DNA from: Hyphomicrobiales bacterium
GTDB taxonomy: Bacteria; Pseudomonadota; Alphaproteobacteria; Rhizobiales; Xanthobacteraceae
Direction: 5' to 3'
Assembly: GCA_016201085.1 (NCBI GenBank)
Contig: JACQDO010000254.1
Coordinates: 1 to 20,209, forward strand
DNA length: 20,209 bases
In this document: positions 1-7,922 of the stretch, in pieces
Layout of the letters: each line of letters starts with the position of its first letter
How positions within the stretch are numbered: position 1 is the first letter of the stretch
Program-made: the position numbers and the translations under genes
Notes under the pieces: model-generated
What the model was told of the DNA's origin: nothing
Database searches by the model: none
What the model saw: the letters and a program-made list of their open reading frames with translations, nothing else

Positions 1-207
1 TCCTTTCGGGGTCAGACTGAACGTCTTGTAGACGGTGGCGATCTGCATCACCTGGCTGAACGGCACTTCCAACGCCTCGGCGATCCTGCTCAGCACGTTT
101 CTGGGAAGCCAGTGATTCTCATGCTGGATTTCCATCAGCACGTGGATCAGGGAGCCGGGCTTGCCCCGGTGTTTGTCGATGATCTGATCGATTTTGTCGT
201 CGCGCAT
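1..207 (-). CDS. bamG: NuoE-like [2Fe-2S] subunit, BamG-like (N-terminal part, cut by window edge)
   Basis: Only the first 69 codons are present; the gene continues past the left edge. The translation begins MRDDKIDQIIDKHRGKPG and continues with a helical segment (LPRNVLSRIAEALEVP, then TVYKTFSLTPKG). This is the N-terminal helical domain of the NuoE/24-kDa thioredoxin-like [2Fe-2S] family; the cluster cysteines would lie beyond the window. I chose ATG at 207, preceded by an AAGGA about 13 nt upstream; the frame stays open further upstream but has no better start. It follows the MvhD-like gene by about 60 bp on the same strand, exactly where bamG sits in bamBCDEFGHI clusters. In that complex NuoE/F/G-like subunits are thought to link NAD(H) or another carrier to the Hdr-like subunits. 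The family call is confident; the bamG name rests on gene order. Confidence 0.8.
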   Translation of the reverse strand, partial: MRDDKIDQIIDKHRGKPGSLIHVLMEIQHENHWLPRNVLSRIAEALEVPFSQVMQIATVYKTFSLTPKG

Positions 208-269
208 GACCGTCGTATCATCCTTCTTGTCTCGTGCCGCGCTCGCCTCTGCTGCTCGAACCGATGCGC

Positions 270-1037
270 TCAGGCGGCCGCGACCAGCGTCTGGCTTTCA
301 TCGAACCAGATAAGTCCCTGCTGGGCCAAATCATGCAGGTGTCTGGCGACTTCTGACGGATCGAGGCCCAGGCTCTCGGATATCTCTCCGGCAGACACCG
401 GCTTCACTCGCAGAAAACCCATGATCCGGCTCATGATCAACTTGTCCAGAATAAGCTCGTTGAACAGCTCGTTGAACTCGTCGCTGCCGAAGAATTTGCG
501 GTATCCCTCGTCCGTCCAGACCGGTACGCGCAGCCGCTCCCTCTCCACCAGCTTGATGTAGGGAACGAGCTGTATGGTGGCATCGAGTCGAGACTGCAAT
601 TCAGCGATGTCGATTCCTTCGGAACTCCCGAACGGCCCCAGGTTCTTCACCTTCATGGAGAAGTCATTCATGACTTCGGCAAAACGGATGCCCTCGCCGG
701 CAGAGACCCATTCCAGCCTCAGCCTTTCGGGATTCACGCCCACGTGCTCCAGGATTTTCTTGGCGATCAGGGTATTGCCCAGCGCATCGTAATTTCCCTC
801 GGGGTTGTAGTGGCAGTCGTTCAGATGACACCCACCGATGAACACCCCGTCGGCGCCCTTGGCGAACGCACGGAAGATGAATTCCAGATCGACCCTGCCG
901 GAGCACATCAGCCTGATCACGCGCAGATACGGCGGGTACTGAAATCGGGAGACGCCGCACAGGTCGGCCCCTCCGTAGCAGCACCAGTTGCACAGGAATC
1001 CGAGGATGGTCGGCTTGAATTCGGTCCCGATAGCCAT
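270..1037 (-). CDS. bamF: MvhD-like iron-sulfur subunit with C-terminal winged helix, BamF-like
   Basis: The protein has 255 aa. The N-terminal ~130 residues are an MvhD/FlpD (methyl-viologen-reducing hydrogenase delta) domain with GFLCNWCCYGGADLCG (Cys16, 19, 20, 27), IRLMCSGRVD (Cys45) and GGCHLNDCHY (Cys70, 75), which bind a [2Fe-2S] cluster and contact an HdrA-type partner. Residues ~195-250 (MGFLRVKPVSAGEISESLGL, then ARHLHDLAQQGLIWF) form an ArsR-like winged helix, a common extension in Bam-type MvhD proteins. I chose ATG 1037 (MAIGTEF) because the family begins here; the frame upstream overlaps the preceding gene's 3' end. The gap to the BamE-like gene is 55 bp. The role inferred from the family is electron transfer between the NuoEFG-like module and the HdrA-like BamE. 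Some relatives carry selenocysteine near the first motif; here only cysteines are present. Confidence 0.85.
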   Translation of the reverse strand: MAIGTEFKPTILGFLCNWCCYGGADLCGVSRFQYPPYLRVIRLMCSGRVDLEFIFRAFAKGADGVFIGGCHLNDCHYNPEGNYDALGNTLIAKKILEHVGVNPERLRLEWVSAGEGIRFAEVMNDFSMKVKNLGPFGSSEGIDIAELQSRLDATIQLVPYIKLVERERLRVPVWTDEGYRKFFGSDEFNELFNELILDKLIMSRIMGFLRVKPVSAGEISESLGLDPSEVARHLHDLAQQGLIWFDESQTLVAAA

Positions 1038-1092
1038 GCTCAATTCACTTCTTCGGTTTGATAATGGAGCTGCGTCAAATCCAGCATGATTG

Positions 1093-4000
1093 TCAGCCTG
1101 CGAGCGCCGCGTCGATCTGACGGAACACCTGGTCGTTGGTGTAATGCTTGAGGAATACCGCGCCGGACGGACACTTCGCGTTGCACAGGCCGTCGCCCTT
1201 GCAGAGAACGGGATTGATCCTGGCCTTCTTGCCACGCGGCGTATCGTGGAAGTCGATCGCCCCATAGGTACAGGCCGTCATGCAGGCGCCGCACGAGACG
1301 CAGGCACGCTCGTTGATCTCGCACACCGAGCCGGAGGCAACGACAGTGTCATGCGACAGAAGCGTGAGCGCCCGGCCGGCCGCGCCATAGGCCTGGCTAA
1401 TTGTTTCCGACAGATGCTTAGGATACTGAGCCGTCCCGCACAGATAGACGCCTTCGGCGGCAAAATCGACCGGCCTCAGTTTCACATGAGCTTCCTGGAA
1501 GAACCCGTCCGGGCTCAGCGGCACCTTGAACAACCGGGCCGTTTCCTCGCTGCCGGCGGAGGGAATGACGGCTGCGGCCAGAGCGACTGAATCGGCGTCG
1601 AGCGCAAGTTTCTTGCCCAGCACCGGATCGCTCACCGTCACCCGCAGGAAACTCCGGCCGTCCTCCTCGACGGCTTCCACCTGGGGCTTGTCGTGCGGCT
1701 CATAGCGGATGAACTTCACGTCCTTGTTCGACGCTTCCCGGTAGTAGTCCTCACTGAACCCATACGTCCGCATATCGCGGAAGAGCACGTAGATGTCCAT
1801 CTGTGCGTTGACGGACTTGAGCTTCAAGGCGTTCTTCATGGCCGCGCTGCAGCAGATGCGAGAGCAGTAATTTCTGTCTTCCTGCCGGCAGCCGACGCAC
1901 TGGATCATGACCAGGCTCTGCGAGTTGATCAGCCGCTCATCCCCTGCGCTGATCTGCTCCTCCAGCTCGAGCTGGGTCATGACCCGGGCATCGTCGCCGT
2001 AAAGGTATTCGCTCGGCTTGTACTCGTCGGCACCGGTCGCGATGATGGCCGCGCCGTGTTTGATATCTCGTACCCGGCCCTTGGATTTTACCGTGGTGAC
2101 GAAGTTACCGACATAGCCGGTGACGTGGGTAATGGTGGCGTCTGTGATCACATGAATCAGCGGGTGCCGGTACACCGTCGTCTTGAGATCGTTGAGGTAG
2201 GCCTGCACGTCGAGGCCCTCGATTGTGTAGTGAATCCTGCGCGCCATTCCCCCCAGGTCCGACGCCTTCTCCACCAGGTACGTCTCGAATCCCTGCTCGG
2301 CCAGCGTCAACGCACTGGTCATCCCGGCCACGCCGCCCCCGACCACCAGCGCGGCCTTGTTGACCGGCAGCGAGAACTCCTCCAGGGGCTCCAGCTTGGC
2401 GGCCCGCGCCACCGACATGCGAACGATGTCCTTCGCCTTGCGCGTGGCGTCTTCCGGCTCCTTGGAATGGACCCAGGAGCAGTGCTCCCGAACATTCGCC
2501 ATGTCGAAGAAGTACTGGTTGATGCCGGCCTCGCGAAGCGTGTCGCGGAACAGCGGCTCGTGCGTCCGCGGGGTGCACGCGGCGACCACGACGCGATTGA
2601 GCCCCTTGTCGCGGATCGTGTCCGAGATCGCCTGGGCGGTATTGGTCGCGCAGGCGAACAGGCTCTCCTCGGCATGAACGACATTGCCCAGCGTGCGCGA
2701 GTACTCGACCAGCGACGGCACGTCGACGATGCGGCCGATATTGGCGCCGCAGCGACACACGAAGACGCCGACCTTGGCCTCGTCCTGCGTGACGTCCTTC
2801 TCCGCCGGGTACACCCGATCCTGGGTCAGTTTCCCCCGCCGGGACTTCAGCAGTTGGGCCGAGAGTGCCCCCGCCGCGCTCGCGCTCACCACCGACTCGG
2901 GGATGTCGCGCGGACCCTGGAAGGCGCCGCTGATAAATATTCCCGGGCGCGTCGTCTCGATCGGGTTGACCGGGTTCGTCTTGCAGAACCCCTGCGGGCC
3001 GAGCTCGACGCCGAACTTTTTCGCAAACTCCTTCGCATCGGCAGGCGGGTTCAGTCCGACGGACAACACCACCAGGTCGAATTCCTCCTCCTTGACCCCG
3101 TCCGCCGTGGCGTACCTGATTGTCACGTTCTTGCTGTCCGGAATCTCCCTACCGATCGATACGTAGCTTCTGATGAACTCAACCCCGGGCAGCTTCTCTG
3201 CGCGCTGGTAGAAGCGCTCGAAGTCCTTGCCGTACGAGCGAATATCGTTGTGGAAGATCGTCGCCTGCATATCGGCGTCGTGATCCTTGGCCAGGATCAC
3301 CTGCTTCTGCGTGTAGGAGCAGCAGACCGCCGAGCAATAGCTATTGCCGCCGGGGACCACCTGCCGGGAACCGACGCAGTGAATCCAGGCGACCTTGTGC
3401 GGATGCTTCTTGTCGGACGGACGCAGGATCTGGCCCTCATGCGGCCCGGTGGCGCACAGTAGCCGCTCGAAGTCGAGACTGGTGACGACGTTCTGGAACG
3501 TCCCGTAACCGTAGTCACCTCGCACTCTCGGGTCGAATGTCTCGTAGCCGGGTGACAGCACGATCGCCCCGACCTTGACCTCGATCTTCTCCGCCGTCTG
3601 GTTGAAATCGATGGCGTCGTTCTCGCAAACGTTCTCGCAGATCGCGCAGGTCTTGTCCTTCAGAAAGAGGCAGTCGTCATCGATATAGCTGACGAGGGGA
3701 ACTGCCTGAGAGAAGTAGATGTGGACCGCCTTGTTCAGCGAGAGGTTCTGATTGAACGGATCCGGGATCTTGACCGGGCAGTACTCGGTGCAGGTGGTGC
3801 AGCCGGTGCATTTGTCCTCGTCGATGTATCTCGGCTTCTTGGTGAGGGTGACCTTGAAATCGCCCGCCGTCCCTTCGACGCTCGCGACCTCCGTGTAGGT
3901 CATAATCTCAATATTCGGCTGCCGGTCGCACTCGATGAACTTCGGCGATTCGATACACATCGAGCAGTCGTTGGTGGGGAAAGTCTTGTCGAGCTGGGCC

Positions 4001-4176
4001 ATCTTCCCGCCGATGGTCGGCGTCTTCTCGACGAGGTAGACCTTGAAACCGGCGGTGGCGAGATCGAGCGCGGCCTGAATGCCGCTGATGCCGCCGCCGA
4101 CAACCATCACGTCGCCGGCGTTGCCGGCCACCGGACCTTGGGAACGCTGCGCCAACTGTTTCTGTGCGTTTGCCAC
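1093..4176 (-). CDS. bamE: Double HdrA-like FAD/iron-sulfur oxidoreductase, BamE-like
   Basis: The protein has 1027 aa, far longer than ordinary HdrA (~650 aa), because two HdrA-like flavin modules are fused. Module 1 has the FAD Rossmann motif VVGGGISGIQAA (25-36), a ferredoxin insertion DKCTGCTTCTEYCP (Cys123, 126, 129, 133) plus Cys169/177/180/184, and CSAVCC (281-286). Module 2 begins with the HdrA VFVCRCGANIG motif (471-481), then VVGGGVAGMTSA (611-622) and QCVGCRQ/CSRICC (760-776). The C-terminus is a two-cluster ferredoxin (CVSCGACMTAC at 959-969; CKGDGLCNAKCP at 992-1003). The second C-terminal motif has Asp where the second Cys is usual. The start is GTG 4176, with AGGA 7 nt upstream; the preceding gene stops 18 bp before. 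By family this subunit carries or bifurcates electrons through FAD and many clusters towards BamB-type active sites in the cytoplasm. Substrate and donor are inferred only. Confidence 0.88.
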   Translation of the reverse strand: MANAQKQLAQRSQGPVAGNAGDVMVVGGGISGIQAALDLATAGFKVYLVEKTPTIGGKMAQLDKTFPTNDCSMCIESPKFIECDRQPNIEIMTYTEVASVEGTAGDFKVTLTKKPRYIDEDKCTGCTTCTEYCPVKIPDPFNQNLSLNKAVHIYFSQAVPLVSYIDDDCLFLKDKTCAICENVCENDAIDFNQTAEKIEVKVGAIVLSPGYETFDPRVRGDYGYGTFQNVVTSLDFERLLCATGPHEGQILRPSDKKHPHKVAWIHCVGSRQVVPGGNSYCSAVCCSYTQKQVILAKDHDADMQATIFHNDIRSYGKDFERFYQRAEKLPGVEFIRSYVSIGREIPDSKNVTIRYATADGVKEEEFDLVVLSVGLNPPADAKEFAKKFGVELGPQGFCKTNPVNPIETTRPGIFISGAFQGPRDIPESVVSASAAGALSAQLLKSRRGKLTQDRVYPAEKDVTQDEAKVGVFVCRCGANIGRIVDVPSLVEYSRTLGNVVHAEESLFACATNTAQAISDTIRDKGLNRVVVAACTPRTHEPLFRDTLREAGINQYFFDMANVREHCSWVHSKEPEDATRKAKDIVRMSVARAAKLEPLEEFSLPVNKAALVVGGGVAGMTSALTLAEQGFETYLVEKASDLGGMARRIHYTIEGLDVQAYLNDLKTTVYRHPLIHVITDATITHVTGYVGNFVTTVKSKGRVRDIKHGAAIIATGADEYKPSEYLYGDDARVMTQLELEEQISAGDERLINSQSLVMIQCVGCRQEDRNYCSRICCSAAMKNALKLKSVNAQMDIYVLFRDMRTYGFSEDYYREASNKDVKFIRYEPHDKPQVEAVEEDGRSFLRVTVSDPVLGKKLALDADSVALAAAVIPSAGSEETARLFKVPLSPDGFFQEAHVKLRPVDFAAEGVYLCGTAQYPKHLSETISQAYGAAGRALTLLSHDTVVASGSVCEINERACVSCGACMTACTYGAIDFHDTPRGKKARINPVLCKGDGLCNAKCPSGAVFLKHYTNDQVFRQIDAALAG

Positions 4177-4194
4177 GGCTCGGTCCTGCGTTAC

Positions 4195-5352
4195 CTAAAT
4201 TGCTTCCCGGATGATTTCCGTGACGTCCTTGATCTCGATGACGTCACTGTCTTTCCGGTTCAACCGACTGTCCTCGAAATTGGTGATGCAATACGGACAG
4301 GATGTCGCGAGAACCTGCGCCCCGAGGTCGACCGCCTGACCTAGCCTGAGGTCGGCGAATCGTTCGCCCCTGGGCGTTTCCATCCAGATGCGCCCTCCTC
4401 CGCCGCCACAGCAGAAGCTGTTCTTGCGTGACTCGGCCATCTCACCCAATTCCAGGCCGGGTACCTTCTTCAGCGCTTCCCGCGGTTCGTCATAGACGCC
4501 GTTGTGCCGGCCGAGATAACAGGGGTCGTGGTAGGTCACCCTCTTCCCGTATTCCTTAGTGAGCTTGAGCCGGCCCTCGGCGATCAGCTGGAAGATGAAC
4601 TGCGAGATGTGAACCACCTCGAAGTGCACCATGAATTCAGGATATTCGTTCTTGAAGCTGTGATAACAGTGCGGCGATGACACCAGGATCTTCTTCACCC
4701 CGTTGTCGACGAACGCCCGGATATTCTGCCGGGCCAGCTGCTTGAATACGGCCTCGTTGCCGGTCTTGCGGATGCTCTCGCCGCAGCAGCTCTCCTCGGT
4801 GCCGAGGATCCCGAAATTGACCCCGGCCTTGTCGAGGATCTCGACGGTTGCGCGCGCGATCTTTTTTCCGCGCGGGTCGTAGCTCAGATAGCATCCCGGC
4901 GAGTAGAGAATTTCCATTCCATCGGTGAACCGCTTGACGGGCAGCCCCTTCGCCCAGTCGGCGCGCTTGGCTCGGTCTTCGCTGAGCGGATTGCCCTCGG
5001 CACTGAGGCTCGCGCTCACCCGGCGAATCGGTTGCACCGCGTGCGGAAAGACCCCGTATTCGGTGGCGATCCGGCGCAATGCCACACCGGACTGGATTTG
5101 CTTCACGTCGCGCGGACAAATCTGCGGACATTTTCCGCACGTCGTGCAGCGCCAGATGTCTTCGCTTTCGATGTCGGTCAGCCCGAAAGTCGCCTCGCGG
5201 ACGATCTTGCGCATGCTGAAGTTTCTGACCCGGTTCCACGGGCAGACGGTATCGCACATCCCGCACTGATAGCAGGACTTGAAGGCATCACCGCCGCTCG
5301 CCTTGATGGCGTCGATGATCTCCCTGAACGGGGCGACCGTCTCCATGCCCAT
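4195..5352 (-). CDS. bamD: HdrD-like (CCG-domain) iron-sulfur protein, BamD-like
   Basis: The protein has 385 aa from MGMETVAPF. Order of domains: a two-[4Fe-4S] ferredoxin unit (Cys27/30/33/37 in CYQCGMCDTVCP and Cys69/72/75/79 in CTTCGKCPQICP), then two CCG domains. CCG1 has Cys154, CC189-190 and Cys229 (SSPHCYHSF); CCG2 has Cys278 (DPCYLGRH), CC314-315 (NSFCCGGGGG) and Cys352/355 (SCPYC). The complete CCG pattern suggests a noncubane-type cluster as in HdrB/HdrD. I chose ATG 5352 because the upstream in-frame ATG at 5424 lies inside the preceding gene and adds sequence unlike the family; a second ATG at 5346 is possible. It starts 22 bp after the BamC-like gene ends. In the Bam complex this subunit pairs with the HdrA-like BamE. 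It is cytoplasmic, with no signal peptide or membrane segment. Confidence 0.87.
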   Translation of the reverse strand: MGMETVAPFREIIDAIKASGGDAFKSCYQCGMCDTVCPWNRVRNFSMRKIVREATFGLTDIESEDIWRCTTCGKCPQICPRDVKQIQSGVALRRIATEYGVFPHAVQPIRRVSASLSAEGNPLSEDRAKRADWAKGLPVKRFTDGMEILYSPGCYLSYDPRGKKIARATVEILDKAGVNFGILGTEESCCGESIRKTGNEAVFKQLARQNIRAFVDNGVKKILVSSPHCYHSFKNEYPEFMVHFEVVHISQFIFQLIAEGRLKLTKEYGKRVTYHDPCYLGRHNGVYDEPREALKKVPGLELGEMAESRKNSFCCGGGGGRIWMETPRGERFADLRLGQAVDLGAQVLATSCPYCITNFEDSRLNRKDSDVIEIKDVTEIIREAI

Positions 5353-5374
5353 GCTTCGTTCTCTCGCGATTGTG

Positions 5375-5914
5375 CTAACGCTTCGATGCCCTGGCGATGG
5401 TGTCCAGCACTTGCTGCAAACCAAACTTGTCGATCAGCGACTCGACCCCGATCTCGATGTCGCCGGGAGCCACCACGGCTTCGTCGACTTCCTCTTCCCG
5501 TTCCTCGTAAAGCAGCGCATCGTTGATGCACCACTCCACACACAACGGCTTCTCGCGCGCCGGTTCGTCCTCGCACATGTCGCATTTCAGCGGCAGGCCG
5601 GAATCGGGCTCCTTGAAGAGATTTCTCGACGGACACGATGCGCGGCAGAAATCGCATTCCGAGTATTCCTTGCCGTCGATGATGTACCGGTCCCGGCCGG
5701 TGCATTCCGACGCCGTGTACTCGCCGGCATAGACCGGAAGATAGATGTCGCGCAGCGGCTCACGCACGATGCGAATGCGCGAGCGCGCCGGGTTGCTGCT
5801 GCTGTAGCGCGGCTTCGCGTGAAAGGCGGAGCAAACGAGCTCACAGGCCCGGCAGCCGTTGCACTTGTCGGCAACGATCTTGATAGACTTGATGGTCTTC
5901 TTAACCTTGCCCAT
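5375..5914 (-). CDS. bamC: Three-cluster ferredoxin-like subunit, BamC-like
   Basis: The protein has 179 aa with twelve cysteines, enough for three [4Fe-4S] clusters: CNGCRACELVC (18-28), Cys71, CDFCRASCP (87-95), CDMC (111-114) and Cys125/129 (LCVEWC). The spacing resembles HycB/DmsB-type electron-transfer subunits and the BamC family, which docks on the tungsten subunit BamB and passes electrons to it. The acidic stretch EEREEEVDEA near residue 140 is followed by a short helical tail. The ATG at 5914 lies inside the end of the BamB-like gene, a 14-bp overlap that suggests translational coupling and fixed stoichiometry. A simple AOR-associated ferredoxin is the alternative, but the downstream Hdr/MvhD/NuoE genes favour BamC. 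Confidence 0.87.
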   Translation of the reverse strand: MGKVKKTIKSIKIVADKCNGCRACELVCSAFHAKPRYSSSNPARSRIRIVREPLRDIYLPVYAGEYTASECTGRDRYIIDGKEYSECDFCRASCPSRNLFKEPDSGLPLKCDMCEDEPAREKPLCVEWCINDALLYEEREEEVDEAVVAPGDIEIGVESLIDKFGLQQVLDTIARASKR

Positions 5915-7718
5915 TGCCGATGACCCCCCTCTGCTCCAGGTCTTCGCTCACATAGTCCAGGCCCAATTCGTGCAAGGTGGCTTTGGTGGGAATTCCGTCG
6001 TTATTCCAGCCCTTCATTTCGTAATACGCATCCAGAAGTTTCGCTTCGAGTTCGGGGAAGCGCCTCTTCCAATGGTCTTCGGGCGGCTTCTCGTCGGCGC
6101 GCCTCATGCCCCGTCTCACATTGATGGCTCTCAGCAAGGTCCGGTTCCTCTTGGCTATTTGCCCGAGTTCGGATTCGTCGATGTCGATGCCGGTCGCTGC
6201 TGAGATGAAGGCGGGATAATTATGAATGTGATAGGGGGGCTTCAGCGGGAACGACGACAAGCCGGCACACATCCCGAGCGCGTCGTCGATGTAGTGCATC
6301 TTCTCCTGCCAATCGACGATGTCGCAGCTGGCCTCGACAGTCGGGTAATAGGGATTCGACTTCTCGCCGCGCGGCTCCCAGTCCAATAAGTACTGCTTGA
6401 ACTTCTCGTCGGGAACATGGATCCAGTCCTTGACGAACTCCTCCCGCTCTTCTCGGGTCGGGAACGGCGACTGCGGGAACTGCCCCTCAATCTGGGTGAT
6501 GTTGATCTTCTCGCCGGTCGCGTACATCAGGTAGTAGACCGGATTGAGCATCCCGAGCTTCAGCGGCAGTTGCTCATGTTTCTTGATCGTGTTGTGATCG
6601 TAGGCTTCGGCGCCGTTGCCGATCCGTTTGGCCGCCCAGTACACACCGTCCGCCAGCACATCCCCGATGCCTTCGCGCCGGACGATCCTGTCGAGCAGCC
6701 AGAAGAACCGCCCCTCGCTATCGGCCGGCATGCCGGGAAAATCCGCGTCGGTCAGGATGCCGGCTTCAAGCAGTTCGAGCGCGAATGCCATGACTTGCGG
6801 CGCGGAAAATCCATCCACGCCGTATTCGGTCGCGCGTTGCGCGATGCGGAAGCCGAAATCGAGGTCCGAATAGGCCGCCATCGTGTAGGTGAGCTCCTTC
6901 CGCCGCGTGCGGGAATTGCCCCACATGAAATTGGCGGTGTGCCATTCCTCGTCGACGAGCTTCATCTCCTGCGGGGACCCAAGCCCGGCGACAATCGGCA
7001 TGACTCCCGGGACTGGCTTGGCTTCGCGATCCTTGATGTAAGCCATCACGCCGGTGCAGAGATCCATGAACTCGGCCGGTCGGGCGACATTGACATCCTT
7101 AGTGCCGCGGACGGCGATCGCCTTCAGCCCCTTGTCGCCCATGACCGCGCCGACGCCGAGACGACTGGCGCTCGACCGGCCTTGCTCGATCGAGGCGAAA
7201 AACACCCTGTTCTCGCCGGCGAGGCCGATAGCAGACACCTGGGCGTTTGGCTCCTTCAATTCCGCGCGAATGCACTCCGCGGTTTCGATGGCGCCCTTGC
7301 CGCGCAGATGAGAGGCATCGCGGATTTCGACCTTGTCGTTGTTGATCCACAGATAGACCAGGTCGGGCGACTTGCCGCGAATGATCACCTTGTCGTAGCC
7401 GGCATACTTCAATTCGGGTGCCCAGAAGCCGCCCATCATTGAATACGCCATCAACCGGGTCTGAGGAGAATACGTCGTGACGATGGTGCGATTGGCGCCG
7501 GGAGCCGCAGTCCCACAGAGAAGGCCGGTACTGAAGATCAGGAGATTATCTTCAGAAAAAGCTTCGGTGTCGGGAGGGACCCTGTCCCACAGTATCTTGG
7601 CGTTGGCACCGAGCCCCCCGAGATGAAGCTTGGTCAGCGTGGGGTCGGTTTCCACCCTGTCAATGCTTCCTCGGGAGAGATCAATCTCCAAATCGAACCC
7701 TATTTCTGCATAACGCAT
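5901..7718 (-). CDS. bamB: Tungsten AOR-family oxidoreductase subunit, BamB-like, apparently internally deleted
   Basis: The protein has 605 aa. The N-terminal AOR domain 1 (residues 1-210) is intact, with bis-pterin-binding stretches such as GGLGANAKILWDR and GAVMGDKGLKAIAVRG. EEWHTANFMWGN (257-268) and YGVDGFSAPQVMAFALELLEAGIL (299-322) match the catalytic-domain landmarks. The CxxCxxxC [4Fe-4S] motif expected between these is absent: the sequence runs RTRRK directly into ELTYTMAAYSDLDFGF. The fourth cluster ligand appears kept (ALGMCAGLSSF, Cys484). From memory Geobacter BamB has about 653 residues, so the 48-residue deficit fits an in-frame loss at about residue 274 (nt ~6897) that would also remove the W-ligating cysteine. 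BamB is the active-site subunit that reduces benzoyl-CoA to cyclohexa-1,5-diene-1-carboxyl-CoA. ATG 7718 has AGGA just upstream. Whether this copy is functional is doubtful; an assembly error is possible. Confidence 0.85.
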   Translation of the reverse strand: MRYAEIGFDLEIDLSRGSIDRVETDPTLTKLHLGGLGANAKILWDRVPPDTEAFSEDNLLIFSTGLLCGTAAPGANRTIVTTYSPQTRLMAYSMMGGFWAPELKYAGYDKVIIRGKSPDLVYLWINNDKVEIRDASHLRGKGAIETAECIRAELKEPNAQVSAIGLAGENRVFFASIEQGRSSASRLGVGAVMGDKGLKAIAVRGTKDVNVARPAEFMDLCTGVMAYIKDREAKPVPGVMPIVAGLGSPQEMKLVDEEWHTANFMWGNSRTRRKELTYTMAAYSDLDFGFRIAQRATEYGVDGFSAPQVMAFALELLEAGILTDADFPGMPADSEGRFFWLLDRIVRREGIGDVLADGVYWAAKRIGNGAEAYDHNTIKKHEQLPLKLGMLNPVYYLMYATGEKINITQIEGQFPQSPFPTREEREEFVKDWIHVPDEKFKQYLLDWEPRGEKSNPYYPTVEASCDIVDWQEKMHYIDDALGMCAGLSSFPLKPPYHIHNYPAFISAATGIDIDESELGQIAKRNRTLLRAINVRRGMRRADEKPPEDHWKRRFPELEAKLLDAYYEMKGWNNDGIPTKATLHELGLDYVSEDLEQRGVIGNGQG

Positions 7719-7771
7719 TTTCCTGCCCTCGGACTTTATTCTTACACTATGCGTTACCCAAATTTATGCAC

Positions 7772-7813
7772 TAAATATCATTCGCAGATGGCTGATTTCG
7801 TGATCCAAATCAA
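7772..7813 (-). promoter_or_regulatory. FNR/FixK box with -10 element, proximal bam promoter
   Basis: On the minus strand TTGATTTGGATCAC (7800-7813) matches TTGAT-N4-ATCAA at 9 of 10 fixed positions. A weak -10-like hexamer TATTTA lies at 7772-7777, centre-to-centre 32 bp from the box, the spacing of a class II FNR-activated promoter (box at -41.5). The predicted start near 7765 would give a leader of about 47 nt before the BamB-like ATG. The match is seen directly; regulation by an FNR/FixK/AadR protein is inferred. Confidence 0.65.
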
Positions 7814-7878
7814 ACGCGTGAATTTATGTCCTGAGCGACTGTTATTTCGCCGCACTTCATGCGATACGCGCTGCATGC

Positions 7879-7922
7879 ATTATATTTCATGACAGGATGG
7901 TTCTTTCAGTGATCCCAATCAA
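7879..7922 (-). promoter_or_regulatory. Second FNR/FixK box with perfect TATAAT, distal bam promoter
   Basis: On the minus strand TTGATTGGGATCAC (7909-7922) matches TTGAT-N4-ATCAA at 9 of 10 fixed positions and shares flanking bases with the proximal box 109 bp away (AATCAAA, then GCG). A perfect TATAAT lies at 7879-7884, 34 bp centre-to-centre from the box, near class II spacing. The box is palindromic, so it might also have served the now decayed plus-strand gene to the right. Confidence 0.6.

Noticed and set aside
1040..1087. Possible short leader peptide (MLDLTQLHYQTEEVN) between bamE and bamF
   Set aside because: It ends just before the BamF ATG and could couple translation, but there is no supporting ribosome site or conservation evidence.
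1693..3462. 589-aa plus-strand open frame
   Set aside because: It is the antisense shadow of the HdrA-like gene; its sequence is Arg/Asp/Leu-biased without domains, while the minus strand has clear Fe-S and FAD motifs.
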